A DNA stretch of 64,000 bases from Periplaneta americana. Lineage: Eukaryota; Arthropoda; Insecta; Blattodea; Blattidae. Each line of letters opens with the position of its first letter. Position 1 is the first letter of the stretch. The notes beneath the pieces are model-generated. The model ran no database searches. It was not told the origin of the DNA and worked only from the letters and a program-made list of their open reading frames with translations. This document shows positions 1 to 12,667 of this stretch, piece by piece. Where the stretch lies: assembly GCF_040183065.1 (NCBI RefSeq), contig NC_091132.1, positions 163,172,102-163,236,101 of the forward strand, written 5' to 3'. The translations under genes were made by a program, and so were the position numbers.

Positions 1-139
1 GCAGATTTAAATGCCACTGAACATGTCTGGGTTGTGCTCAAAATTTAACTTGACAACCACTACCACAACCAAATACAATCATGCAACTTACAGAGATATT
101 AGTCACAACACTAAATTATATACCACAAGACGAAATTTA

Positions 140-1201
140 GGGCCGAATTCATAGTCAATACTTATCGTAAGGAAACACTTAAGCAGTTGCTTATAATAAT
201 TTTCAATTCATAAATCGCACTGAAGTGAACACTTATTCAAATAAGGTAGCTTGTCAGCTTACTCAAGTGTTTCCTCATATGCATTGTAATCAGCTGATTA
301 GGTATAATGTAGATGATGATTATGATTTAATTTAATTTATTTAGTTCTGTAATTAAAATGAAAATGAGTTTAGGTAAGCAAAAGATATGTCAGAGATATG
401 GAAAACCCTTTACAGATGTATAATGATCAACAATTTAAGAGGAGATACCGTTTCGACAAGAACACTGTTGTGAATATTCTGGTGTCTCTCATTTAAATTC
501 ACAATACAGCCATGAGGCTTACCGATTTCGCCACTGCTGAAAGTACTGGTTGCTTTGAGATTTTATGACACAGTAGCATTTCAGGTAGATTTAAGTGGCA
601 TTTTTTTTCGAAAAGTATTCACGTCCCAACAAAGTGTTATTTGCATTTTTGTTTGTAGTCTACTCAAGGAATAAGCTGTTAAAATTTGCGTAATTACATC
701 ACTTCCACTTTGTTTAGCATAAAAATAACTGAAAAATAAATTAAAATGATTTATTTACAGGAATATTTCCGGAGTTTCCATTAAACTCAACTACAATTTT
801 GTTCCATGTCAATTTCTTCTTTTGGGGAGAACAATTATCAATTTTTTTTACTTTCGACGATATCTCCATATTTCATAACTAGTTATCTTAGCTCACTTCT
901 TTCTTTTCTGTAAAATGCTTTCTGGACATCTTGTATAATTTTTAGCTCTATAATATATTTTACCTGTGTATTTGTGTATGACAATAATCCCGATTTAACA
1001 ATTTGAAGGCGCTGGAAAACAAATGAATGTAGGAAAGCGCTCACGTCTAGCCATGTTGCCATATTTCTTTCGATGTGAAGGGAATGCTCAGGGCATATGA
1101 ATGAGTAGCGTCTCTGCAATACGATCTGAAATAAGTGCTAAGGAAATGCTCATTACTTAAGTGTTCCCTCATTTTATAAGTGACGACTATGAATTCGACC
1201 C
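140..1201 (+). mobile_element. PIF/Harbinger-type DNA transposon remnant
   Basis: The ends are inverted copies: GGGCCGAATTCATAGTC at the left and, reversed, GGGTCGAATTCATAGTC at the right. The 3-bp flanks are TTA and TGA, a decayed form of the TWA target typical of Harbinger elements. On the plus strand near 430-500 one frame reads QQFKRRYRFDKNTVVNIL, which resembles the N-terminal part of HARBI1-like transposases, and then stops. The rest has no open frame, so this is a dead copy. A related element with a similar TIR lies at 53373..56610. Confidence 0.7.
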
Positions 1202-1600
1202 TGAAAATTGCAGAGAGGTGCCAAGCTGTTGCAATGTTCGTGGAACACAACTCAGTACTAATGTTACAAGAAAACTTTAGAACAGTGCCGTGAAAATTTT
1301 GCCCATACGAAAGTGCTCTTGCCCCGTTGCCAATGTGAGTCCACAGTTTTGCTCTCAGATCTAAGGGACGTGCACTGTAGAATTTTACGACACGGAGTGC
1401 TTTTAAAGTTCAAGGAGTAATATAATACATAAACTACAATATTATCACTAACTTACAAATGTGATCAAACCAAGGACGCGTTTTTAATGTTAAATTCTTA
1501 ATTAAAATAATATTACAATACATATCAAGCATATATCTGCTCATAAATTAACTTTTACCCATTTTGAATCTTGCGTACACTACTTTTAACACTTGAATAT

Positions 1601-2103
1601 TAGTAACTGATTAACTAGCGGACTTATTCGTGTTAATTATTTAAGGCTGTGCGGCTTACAGCTGTTTCGGTGCTTCATCACACCATCCTTAGAGCCTACT
1701 AGATCTCGGCGTCATTTCCAAATTCTCTGCCTGTTATGTGGGTGCGTTTGATTGTTGAAAGGTGTTGAAAAGTGGAGTCAAATAGTGTGTGTACTGAAAT
1801 TTATTTGTGTATTGAGAATTTGATCGGGGTGTGTTTCAGAGCAATACGAAATATACAAACACACTAAAACACACCCCGATCAAATTCTCAACACACAGAT
1901 CAATTTCAGTACACACACATTATTTGACCACTTTTCAACACCTTTCAACAATCAAACGCACCCACATAACAGGCAGAGAAGTTAGAGATGACGCCGAGAT
2001 CTAGTAGGCTCTGAGGATGGTGTGATGAAACACCGAAACAGCTGTAAGCCGCACAGACTTACATAATTAACACGAGTAAGTCCGCTAGTTAATCAATTAC
2101 TTA
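1601..2103. repeat. Long inverted repeat (fold-back), arms about 240 bp
   Basis: The sequence from 1601 rightward (TAGTAACTGATTAACTAGCG) returns as its reverse complement ending near 2103. The arms stay similar almost to the centre near 1850, apart from small differences. No open frame is present. The segment AGGATGGTGTGATGAAACAC near the right arm recalls 3' regions of Penelope-like elements, but I hold that family assignment weakly. Both arms could be oppositely oriented copies of one element end. Confidence 0.75.
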
Positions 2104-2411
2104 ACTTTTACATTTCTCTAGTAGAAAAAGTTTCTGCGTCTTGCAGTTCTGTGCAACATGACAACAAACTGATATATTTCCATTAGCTTAGAGCAAAATT
2201 TTTCAGCAGACATCATTAAGCCTTCGTTAATGATCTCTCCAACATCAACATTTCTGAGAAGTCTTGCTAAATGTAAATAAATTCGGTAAATGAGACAATA
2301 AGCAGGCTCGCTGAGTAAGTTATCTGTTTCTCAGTCTCTATCGAAAAGCAAAATATATTTAAAATGTAATAGTTATGCTGAGTAATAATGATGACAATCA
2401 TAACGATAGTA

Positions 2412-2414
2412 ATC

Positions 2415-2452
<38 letters not shown>
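2412..2452. repeat. (AAT)n microsatellite
   Basis: About 13 uninterrupted AAT units. The surrounding stretch 2104..3380 shows no supported gene: its open frames are short and low in complexity. Confidence 0.9.
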
Positions 2453-3384
2453 TTACAATTGTATTCTGAATTGCACTCTTCACATGGGGTAATTTTACTC
2501 ACGGTCGTTGCGACCGAATTTTCCCTGTCCCAAGGAGTTAAAGTTAATTTAAACCTCTCTTGATAGTGATGGTTCTTTGAGTTAAAAATTAATTAATTTC
2601 ATTTGCGATTCACCTCCATCACATCACATTTTTGGCTATGATATACGGAGTAATGTCTCTCAAGATTAAATTTCTTTAACCGATTTAAATTCTACATATT
2701 GAACATTTTACACTTCCTTGAAATTCAATAAACATTTTTTTATAATCACACTTTAAAGTAGGCGTGATAGATCTACGCTTACCCTTTAGAATTGGTTGAG
2801 ATATATTATTTCTCTCTGTCTTGTAGCTTACTAATGTAATGTTTAAAGCTGTAACTCCACCACAGGTCTCATGGCAGCAGATGTCACATGAGGCAGCCCC
2901 ACAATTTGCCACGCAAGCGCTCTTACTGCTCTTTGTCCATAGAACACTATCTTGCATGGGTCCGCTTTAGAAAGACTTGTTCTTCTTTGTGAAATTAAAT
3001 AACACTTATTTTTCTTTCTAGTGTTTCTTTTCTTTGTCGCTGGTCATATTACTTAAGGATAGTACTCAAAAACATTTCGAATCAGTCTAATACAAATTAT
3101 ATTTCAGGGGAAATGGTTAATGTGCGTAAAAAAAAAAAAAATGCCTGAAAGCAACTCCGCATAACTTTGTTTCTAATAAACATAAGTTTTTCAAATATTT
3201 TATATTGAATAACGGACCGTTTGGCTATTGAATGAACACAAAATAATTTCCATCTAGTTCTCTGTAAGGCAGAAATAATTATTTTTAATAATAAAGGTTT
3301 CTGTTTAGAGTATCGTTACACAACACAACATTGGTGCACTTAATTAATTTTCTATTGTTCTGAAAAATTTGAATTATAGTTTAC

Positions 3385-3594
3385 ACGACCCTCGCAACTG
3401 CTGAGGTTATATCAGCGTCGCTGGTGTGCTGGAATTTTGTCCCGCAGGAGTTCTTTTACATGTCAATAGATGTACTAACATGAGCCTGTCGCATTTAAGC
3501 ACACTTGAATGTCATCGACCTGAGCCAAAATCGAACCCGCAACATCGAGCACAGAAGGCCAGCACTATACTGACTACGCTACACAGGCCGACTT
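3385..3594 (-). mobile_element. tRNA-derived SINE, family C
   Basis: Read on the minus strand, it begins with a tRNA-like head (GTGTAGCGTAGTCAGTATAG, then GCGGGTTCGATTTTGG as a B-box-like site). It continues into a body rich in the words AAATGCGACAGGCTCATG and CCTGCGGGACAAAATTCC. The same body recurs at 50797..50920 and in part at 18728..18807. Repetition plus the polymerase III boxes mark it as a SINE rather than a tRNA gene. Confidence 0.75.
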
Positions 3595-3642
3595 ATAGTT
3601 CTGATGTTAACGAAATTTTAACCACTTATTGGCTGTTGTTAT

Positions 3643-4000
3643 TAAAGAAGAAAAATTCGCTCTGGTGACGGGGATCGAACCCGGGTCCTTGGTTCTGCGT
3701 ACCAAGCGCTCTAAACACTGAGCTACTTCGAAGATTAATCCACAGCACCGGATCAAATCCCGTCCTCCAATGTTTTTCCCTTTGTGGCCTTACTACATAT
3801 TCGACATATATGTTGACATAATATTAAGCCAACTGCCATTATACATAATATATGTCAACATATATATCGAATATGGAGTAAGGTCACTAAGGGAAAATTG
3901 GAGGACGGGATTCGATCCAGTGCTGTGGATTGAACTTCGAAGTAGCTCAGTGATTAGACTGCTAGGTCGATCCCCGGCGCTGGAGCAAATTTTTCTCCTC
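3643..4000. mobile_element. Head-to-head inverted pair of tRNA-derived SINEs (family E)
   Basis: The left copy is on the minus strand: its reverse complement contains AAGTAGCTCAGTG and GGGTTCGATCCCCGTCACC. The right copy is on the plus strand, with AAGTAGCTCAGTGATTAGAC then GGTCGATCCCCGGCGC. Between them, 3735..3935 forms long imperfect palindromic arms around the CATATATGTTGACATA words. Both outer tails end in an AATTTTTCT-type stretch. The tRNA-like parts lack a matching acceptor stem. Confidence 0.7.
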
Positions 4001-4062
4001 TATTAACACTTGTTACAATAACAGATTAATTCTGTAGGACCACAAATTAATCTTTACTTATT

Positions 4063-5326
4063 GGCTGGTATCCACAAAGTTGAAGTAAACTTCAATGCTA
4101 AGGTTTTCGTAATATATACTACAGTCTGTATGCATAAAAACTAATAACAAATCTTTCCTGCATAGCAGAAAATTGATTTGCAAGGCCATATTAAGTTTAT
4201 GCTCGAATTGATAGTCTAAACTATAATTTATATGCATAACAAGAAGTATATACTTGTACTTCTAAGTATAAACTGAGAAAAATTGTAGTCTGCCCTCTTG
4301 GAGACTTCGTTAGTTTAGCATAAGCATTTATGCAGTTAAAATGGCAGAATTTAAGAAAATTCGATCTTAAAATCCAGCAAGGTAAGATAAGAATTATCAG
4401 AACGTGATTATAAGAAGTTATATAGGTTTCACGAATAAAATATATTATATGATCAATTTTTGTAATGAATTACTAAAATACTGATTTTGAGGTAATTGCA
4501 ATTTATGTATTAATTGATTTTTATTATTACTGTTATTTAAAATATTATATTTTTAGCAAAATAAATATATGATATATATATATATATAATACATTTAATT
4601 TACGTGAAAAAACTCCGAGTGTGTACAATATTTTAGGTTACATGTAAATTTAATAACTAACATTTTGGGCTCGTCTGATTTTGACTTTACTTTACCTTTC
4701 ACATTATTTATTTTCTTCACATTTTGCTTTTAGTCTATGTTTATCGTGCTGTTAACTTTCATCTCAACTTTCATAGCCTGGTGGCTTTTTTTTTTTATCA
4801 TTTCCTGTGGCAGAATTTTGCGACGTGATTAATAATGCTGAGTATTCTTTTAGTACGAGTAGATTAACAAACAGCACTTGTTCTCATTCTCTCTTGTACA
4901 CTTCCCACTTCGTCGTAATTGTGTATTCTCTTGTTAAACTAACCAAATTTTGAGGACAACAATCAATTTTCTACCAAGAAATTAACACAAGTGCATGAAA
5001 GCCGAACACTAATTCTTGATACTACCGATACATAGTAAATACATCCTAGTAGTAGCACAGTCTAGTATATAGTCACGAAGCTTGAGTTTATGAGGGTACT
5101 AGGAACAATAGACTGTGCAGATACCATTTCGCATTGTATGTAATGAGTCGATAGTAACGATCCTAGTGGTTAGCAACTATCTATGGATGAATATTTACTA
5201 CGTATTGAGCTTCGTGACTGTATATACTAAACTGTGGTAGTAGCATACAAATCTAAGTATATACTGCTATTTAAAGTGTCTTCTACAATAAAGGGAAAAG
5301 GTAATACAGCTTTATGCAAACCACCC
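4063..5326. mobile_element. Non-autonomous TIR transposon, 1.26 kb (first copy)
   Basis: The TIRs are GGCTGGTATCCACAAAG at the left and, reversed from the right, GGGTGGTTTGCATAAAG. A 3-bp duplication ATT abuts both ends. A second copy lies at 39907..41093 (TSD AAT). The body is AT-rich, shared with the second copy over about 1 kb, and has no long open frame. The 3-bp TSD fits the PIF/Harbinger group, but the target is not the usual TWA, so the superfamily is an inference. A smaller MITE is nested at 5056..5236. Confidence 0.75.
5056..5236. mobile_element. Short MITE (CACAGTCTAG family), copy 1
   Basis: TIR CACAGTCTAGTATATAGTCA at the left and, reversed, CACAGTTTAGTATATACAGT at the right. The direct repeat GTAGTAG flanks both sides. 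It is nested inside the element at 4063..5326, so it is younger. Sister copies lie at 7070..7252 and at the right window edge from 63869. Confidence 0.8.
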
Positions 5327-5401
5327 ATTGTCAGAGAAACTAAAGTAAAGCTATACAATACTTTTCTTAACATATTATTTTGAAAAGACTCAAGTGGAAT
5401 T

Positions 5402-5404
<3 letters not shown>

Positions 5405-5438
<34 letters not shown>
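5405..5438. repeat. Poly(A) run
   Basis: About 34 consecutive A residues. The flanks 5327..5900 contain no supported gene; part may be 3' untranslated sequence of ZF gene 1, but no clear polyadenylation signal was found on the minus strand. Confidence 0.9.
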
Positions 5439-5439
<1 letters not shown>

Positions 5440-5894
5440 ATTGGCATAAATCAGACTTTTTTTGAGTTCCCTTCATATAAGTGCATGAATATGACTAATA
5501 ATTATCTATTAAGATACACTAAAATTTTCATAATCACATCTTAATTAGTTTCTCACAAACGTGCACCAATGTGTAAAAACACTCTAAAAAAATCTTTAGT
5601 GTTAAAAAATATTTCTTTCTTACAAAGGACTAGATTGAAATTTTTTGGTTCATTCGATAGTCAAAAGCTCCATCATTCAGCACAAAATATTTAGAAAGCT
5701 AAGTACATTAGAACCAAATCTATGGCGGGCTGCTTTCAGGCAATTTTTTTCATTTTTCACACACCTTAACAACCATCTCCACTTAAGAATAAATAACAAA
5801 TGATTTGTTCTTCGTTGTAATAACCCTATTCATTTTCGAACAGCTCATATTCAGTTGTGTACAGCTCAATAAAAAAATTTTCAGATATTTTGTT

Positions 5895-5989
5895 TGAAAG
5901 AATTGTCACTGGTGACGTTCTCTCGATGTATTCCCAAGTATACCAGCTTCGAGAAAAATGTACCGCAATCATAATACTCGAATGACACG
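5895..5989 (-). pseudogene. Fossil C2H2 finger downstream of the ZF gene 1 stop
   Basis: Just past the stop codon, in another frame, the minus strand reads EYYDCGTFFSKLVYLGIHRE. This resembles the preceding finger (CGKCFSKSGYLRLHSR) but has lost one cysteine and the second zinc histidine. It suggests that the array once had at least one more finger and that the present stop shortened it. Confidence 0.5.
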
Positions 5990-7039
5990 TCATTTGTGTG
6001 AGCGAGAATGTAATCTTAAATATCCCGACTTTGAGAAACATTTACCACACACATCGCACACGTATGATTTCTGATCCATGTGCTTGCGCGAATGCTTTTT
6101 GAAGTGTCCCGACTGAGAGAAACATTTACCACACTCATCACATTTGTAAGGTTTTACGCCTGTGTGCACTACAACATGCCTTTTCAGACATGAAGAAGAC
6201 GGGAAAGTTTTCTCGCAGATCTCACACTTGAATGGCTTCTCGCCTGAATGTGCTCGGACATGATTTTTTAAGTGATGCCACCGGGAAAAGGCCACTTCAC
6301 AGATTTCACACTTGAATGGTTTTTCGCCCGAGTGCACACTTGCATGTCTTTTTAAGTAATCCGACCTCGTGAAGCACATTTCACAATTATCGCACTTAAA
6401 TGGTTTTTCGCCACTATGTACGCGGGCATGCATTGTTAGATTAAAATTCTGCGTAAAACACTTTCCACATTCCTCACATTTAAATGGTTTCTCCCCTGAA
6501 TGACTTCGAGCATGAATATTTACTTCTGAAAAACTAGTGAAACACATTTCACAAACCTGACACTTGAATGTCTTCTCCCCAGAATGCACGCGTATATGCT
6601 TCTTTAAATGATCTGACCTCGCAAAGCACATTTCACAGATCTCACACTTGAACTTCTTTTCTCCAGAATGCACGCGTACATGTTTTTTTAAATGATCCGA
6701 CCTCGAAAAGCAGGTTTGACATTCATCGCACTTGAACGGTTTCTCGCCGGTATGAACGCGTGCATGCACTATTAGACCAGAATAATGTGCGAAACTCTTT
6801 TCACAGAGGACGCATTTAAATGATTTATCGTCCGTATGTGTACGAGCATGTTTATTTAGTTCTAAAGGAGACGAGAAATAATTTTCACAAACATCGCATT
6901 TGAATGGCTTCCCGCCGATGTGCAGGCGTATATGGAAATTGAGATCTTCCAACACAGTGAAACAGCTTCCACATTCATAGCACTTGAATGGTTCTGGCAT
7001 CACATCCCCTTCCACGGTGTCCACGTCACACGAGTCTTC
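5990..7039 (-). CDS. ZF gene 1, exon 4: 12 tandem C2H2 zinc fingers and stop
   Basis: The exon starts after a TTTGCAG acceptor (AG at 7040-7041) in phase 0 with EDSCDVDTVEGD and then runs into 12 C2H2 fingers joined by TGEKPF/SGEKPF-like linkers. Most fingers have CX2CX12HX3H and look intact. Helix residues -1/3/6 read: V/D/F, S/E/K, H/G/V, R/H/K, R/H/K, S/E/I, Q/N/M, R/Y/R, R/H/N, S/C/R, Q/H/K, K/Y/L. Fingers 4 and 5 share the identical helix RSDHLKK, which in known ZF codes favours GG-containing triplets, so a G-rich core site is likely (inference). Linker 1-2 (IGGKPF) and linker 2-3 (TDDKSF) are degenerate, so the first fingers may contribute less. The protein ends HSRSHK at 5990, and a fossil finger follows the stop. 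Confidence 0.92.
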   Translation of the reverse strand, partial: EDSCDVDTVEGDVMPEPFKCYECGSCFTVLEDLNFHIRLHIGGKPFKCDVCENYFSSPLELNKHARTHTDDKSFKCVLCEKSFAHYSGLIVHARVHTGEKPFKCDECQTCFSRSDHLKKHVRVHSGEKKFKCEICEMCFARSDHLKKHIRVHSGEKTFKCQVCEMCFTSFSEVNIHARSHSGEKPFKCEECGKCFTQNFNLTMHARVHSGEKPFKCDNCEMCFTRSDYLKRHASVHSGEKPFKCEICEVAFSRWHHLKNHVRAHSGEKPFKCEICEKTFPSSSCLKRHVVVHTGVKPYKCDECGKCFSQSGHFKKHSRKHMDQKSYVCDVCGKCFSKSGYLRLHSRSHK

Positions 7040-10000
7040 CTGCAAACAGGGAAATGAACAGAGTTGTAGCACAGTCTACTATATATAGTCACGAAGCTTG
7101 AGTTTTGAGGGTGCTAGAAACAATAGACTGTGACAGTACTATTTTACAATGCCTGTAATGTGGCGATATTAATGGTCCTAGTGGTGAGCAACTATCTAAT
7201 ATTTGCATATTTACTACGTATTGAGCTTCGCGACTGTATATACTAGACTGTGGTTGTAACTGTACATCTACAAGGTTGAATTCTCCATGCGTTTATGCAT
7301 GCAATCTGGGAGGAATATTGAAAGAATCAAGTTGAAAATGAACGTTCAATTAAGATGCATGCTGATTTTGCATCTACACCAGCGGTCTCAAGGTTAAAAC
7401 TGCAGTGGGCAAAGCATCGTTAGTCATTGTGAAACTGAAGGAACCCGATCGCAGAATGATGTAACCTTGAGAGCGCTGATTGTAACGCTTCTGTGATAAG
7501 ACGTACACCCACATCACCTTTCATTCATAACATGTTATTAACATATTATATTTCACGTCAGACATGTACATAATCCGTAGAGTGTGACACTGAGAGTGGT
7601 CTCTGCGTAAAGAAAATGAAAGTAAGCTTTCTGAATGGATGTATTCCATAACGAGACTCTCCCCTCTTGGCGCATGCGCTCTGCTTTGTTGATGGGTGGG
7701 AGGGAAGAGTCAAATGTGTTTTCGTGCGGATTCTGACTGAGTGGTATTTGTGCTTGTTTGGCTGTGTTTCTGTTATAATAGAAAGTTTTAGTATTTTTAT
7801 GTTTGTTTGTTTTATTATGTATGCTTGCGTTTGTGGTGAAAACTTTGGGTACGGTACAGTAATTTAAATAATAGAAAGTTTTATTACCTGTTTTTTGTTT
7901 TACTACGTTTGCTTACTATGCTTGCGTTTGTGGTGAAAATTTTGCGTAATTGAGATTTGTTTTATTTCACGTATTGTTATGGTTCCACGCAGTTTTTGTT
8001 TATATAATATAGTATAAATTATTGACATTAGGCCTACATATTTTATGTTTCGTTTCGAAGTACATCGTGATTTGATTTTGGTGTTTGTGCAGTTAACTTT
8101 ATGAGTTTATATTACATATTATGTATTAGGGCCTGTAGGTAATAGGCTCTAGACTAGTGAATTTTTATTATTCGATGCATTGAACATAATTACAGTTTAA
8201 AAAATGATATAGATATGCGTGTGGAAAGAAGTGAGCTTCTGTATGGAGGCACGTGTTGTATAGGCTTAATAGGGCTATTGTATTTTATCACGCACCGTAC
8301 CATATCACCACAAAACTAAAGACTAAGAAATCGTGTTGTGAATGATTAGTTCTTTTACATGAACATTTTAAATCCGGCTTTGAAAACTACGGCGTCATTC
8401 CAAGGTATTTTGTTATTTTAGAAAATAAGCATATTCTAATATGCCTTTAATGACCATTATTCCTATTTTAACATTTACAGTATATATGACGTAAGTTCGA
8501 TTACAGTACACATAAACACTTAGATACTGTTAGTACCAAGAATTATTTTATTTGTCATTGCAAAATAGATTTAACTTTAAATATCACTAAATTTATTTCG
8601 CTATATGCAAACCTAATACCAAACACCTACTTCCCACAGCATTGCACTTCTGAAACATCTTTCTTCACTCTCTTCCACCAACAAATTGCAAGATTTAAAT
8701 GCCAGGTAATAAAGCAAACTTTAGTGCGCATGCGCCAGCTGAGAGCCGGTGTTGTTCGTACAGTCTCGTTATTCCATACACGTGAATTCATTCATATTTG
8801 GGAATGGTAAATAACTTACTTATACACTGTAACATTCATGTTAAAGAGCCTCAAAATTAAAAGTGTAAAATATTAAAAATGACGAAAGCTAATCGAGTAC
8901 ATGTACAAAATTGTATAAATGAATACACATACCTATATCAGTTTTAATTACATACTGTACATAACCTATACACATTATATATACAGGAAAATGGAGTTGT
9001 ATACAATTCAAATCCTTTCTAAAAAGATGAAACTCCTTGAATCTATGCTGAAATGATATTCTAAGATCTTTCAAAGCTTCGCTGTATCTAAGATGTTGTT
9101 CTGTTAAATCAGATAATCTTTTAACGTTCCCGAGTTTCAGCTGGGCTTCCAATAACGTGAGCCTCATGATAAAAGATTTGATTTTATCATACATGTCAGT
9201 TATTAAGCTATCTTTCCCTTGTAGGCTTTTGAATAAGACGCAGTGACATGACTACCGAAAAAGACTAAATCTTGTATCCATTTCTCATCAATAAGCTCTG
9301 GTACTGGGTGCTTAAAGACTGTCTAACAATTCCTTTAACTCAACCTTATTAGTTCCACTCTCTGTAAACAAATAATCTTTTTTCAAACTTTCTCGTAACA
9401 TATAGTTTTCAGATTTTCTAGCCACTTTAGACAGAGCCATTTCTCTACGAACGCTAACGGAAAGCAATGTGTAACTATAAGTCGATCTATCCATATTACG
9501 TGGTGTTTCGACGTCACTGGCACGAACATACCCGAACGTATATCTAGCTGCCCTCATGAGGGTAGCGTTGTTCCGGAAGGAGCGAGGTCTGCCCGATTAT
9601 CTCATGTTTGAGAGCGCTGGTCTACATGGTGCGCCGTGTTCAACGTCATCTTCACTAATTAATAAATATTAAATAATATCAATCGAATACTTACGCCTAC
9701 TTGATTCGCAAAATTGTGATTCAACATTGCATAGGCACACGTACTTGAGATAATTATCAATAAAACTAACAGTACTTGCCATTTTCAGCTTAATAGGTAC
9801 ACTATCACCGAAGAAAAGAATTTTCAGTTTATAAACGCCCACCTAAAACAATAAGATCCTCACTAGTGTTGAACGAAATACGCAGAAAATACGTACTGGC
9901 GATGGGTAGCTTTCAAATGCCTCATATGCTCTCATTAGTCGAAAAAAAGCATGCACAATTGAATGCATTTCGTTGACACTTACATGAACTGCTTGAACGT

Positions 10001-12630
10001 TTAAAGTTGAAAGTTAAGTTGAACTGTGTAGATGCACCTTGAGACTATACTTGGCACGCTATTAGAATGCTCCCTCATATCAACAAACAAGTTTCTGATA
10101 TACTATTGGTGGGTCATTCGCGCTAATATTTCTGGGCGTGGTAACACACAGGACAGTATAAGCAGGCCAGTGTTGAAAATGGACTCCATTTAAAAATAAT
10201 AATGTAGGCCTAATAAATATGATTATGATAGAAGTAAAAAATTTGTATTATAAATACACATATATGTAAATACAAATATGAAACTATAAATTATTCATTA
10301 ATGATTATAATGATTGGGCTCCAGTATGGCGGACTCTTGGCAACAATTCTGTTGGTAAATGGTCTACATGACTGTCATAATTTGATGCATGACGAAGTCA
10401 AGAACTCGCCATTAGTAAAAAAAAAATTCACTATTAAATAATTGTCAGCATTTATTAATAGCATACTGTATATTATATTTTGGACATGATGATGGCAGGT
10501 TAAGGTAATTAGGCTAAATCAGAATCATAGAATTTACGAGAATAACTAAGTTGCTATCAGACAACAAACCAGTTCCTTCCAAATCATATGGTAACACACA
10601 GCACGATTCATTTTGTAGATTGTACTGACTAATACACTTTTACTACGTCATACTACTTTTGACCAATAAAACGGTACGAAAGGACGTCTTTCTACCACTC
10701 ATAGCTGCTTATGGTACAATTTTATCGCTTCCCTAGGATTTCATTCTTTGTTTACCAACATTTCAAACTGCAAATACTTTACGGCACTATAAAACATGCT
10801 TTGCGAATGTAATTTGTTCCCGCACAGACAGTCGATTGAAAATGGCGGCTCTGTTGAAACATTTTGGTGAAGCTAACATTAGTGAAGTAGAATTTTAGTA
10901 AGTCAATTAATATTTCATTGTATAGGAGTACTTTATTTCTTCTAATCTTTATATACTTTCTTCTAGTCCTTTAATAGTCAATTAAATTCCAATTGAGTTT
11001 TGATTTTCTCTAGATGAATCAAAACCTCTAGTGAGATTATTGTTGATAAATAATTTACTCTCGGGTAATTCACAATTCACTTCTCTCCAGCAGCAGCACA
11101 TTTATTGATAAATGCATATTGCTCTCCAATAAGTAGATCTGTTACAATTTACAAAATCATAACACAACACAAAAGTTCAATTTACTGTTCCAGGAGGGTT
11201 CCATGTTGCAGAATTAAAGCACCCAAAATAAAAAGATAAAAGGTTCCATGCAAAGTAATATCTCGCCCTAGATACTGAAAAAGAATAAAAGCATCTCTAA
11301 ATATTATGCTGCTGCTGCTACCAGTACTACCACCATGACTACTAATACTACCACAACTACTACTATTACCACGACTACTACTACTACTACCACCATCACT
11401 ACTACAACTACTACTATCATGACTACCACTACTACTACTACTACTACCACCACCATCACTACTACTACCATGATTACCACTACTGCTACCACGACTACTT
11501 CTACTACCATGACTACTACTACCACCACCATCACTACTACAACTACTACTACCATGACTACCACTACTACTACCACCATCACTACTACTATTACCGTGAC
11601 TATCACTACTGCTACCACGACTACTTCTACTACCATGACTACTACTACTACCACCATCACTACTACAACTACTACTACCATGACTACCACTACTACTACT
11701 ACCACCATCACTACTACTACTACCGTGACTACCACTACTGCTACCACGACTACTTCTACTATCATTACTACTACTACTACTACTACCACCACCATTACTA
11801 CAACTACTACTACCATGACTACCACTACTACTACTACCACCATCACTACTACTACCGTGACTACCACTTCTGCTACGACTACTTCTACTACCATTACTAC
11901 TACTACTACCACCATCAATATTACTACCACGACTACCACTACTGCTACCACGACTACTTCTACTACTACTACTACTACTACCATGACTACCACTACTACT
12001 TCCATGACTACCACTACTACCATGACTACTACCACTACTACTACCACCATCACTACAACTACTACTACCATGACTACCACTACTACTACTACCACCATCA
12101 CTACTACTACCATGACTACCACTATTGCTACCACGACTACTTCTACCATGACTACTACTACCACCATCACTACTACTACTACCATGACTACCACTACTGC
12201 TACCACGACTACTTCTACTACCATGACTACTACTACCACTACTACCACCACCACCACCACCACCACTACTACTACTACTACCAACATGACTACCACTACT
12301 GCTACCTCGACTACTTCTACTACCATGACTACTACTACTACCACCATCACTACTACTACTACTACCACCATGACTGCCACTACTGCTACCACGACTACTT
12401 CTACTACCATGACAACCACTACTGCTACCACGACTACTACTACTACCTTGACAACCACTACTACTACCACCATCACTACTACTAGTACTATCATGACTAC
12501 CACCACTGCTACCACGACTACTTCTACTACCACGACTACTTCTACTACCATGACTACTACTACTATCACCATCACTACTACTACTACCATGACTACCACT
12601 ACTGCTACCACGACTACTTCTACTACCATG

Positions 12631-12667
<37 letters not shown>

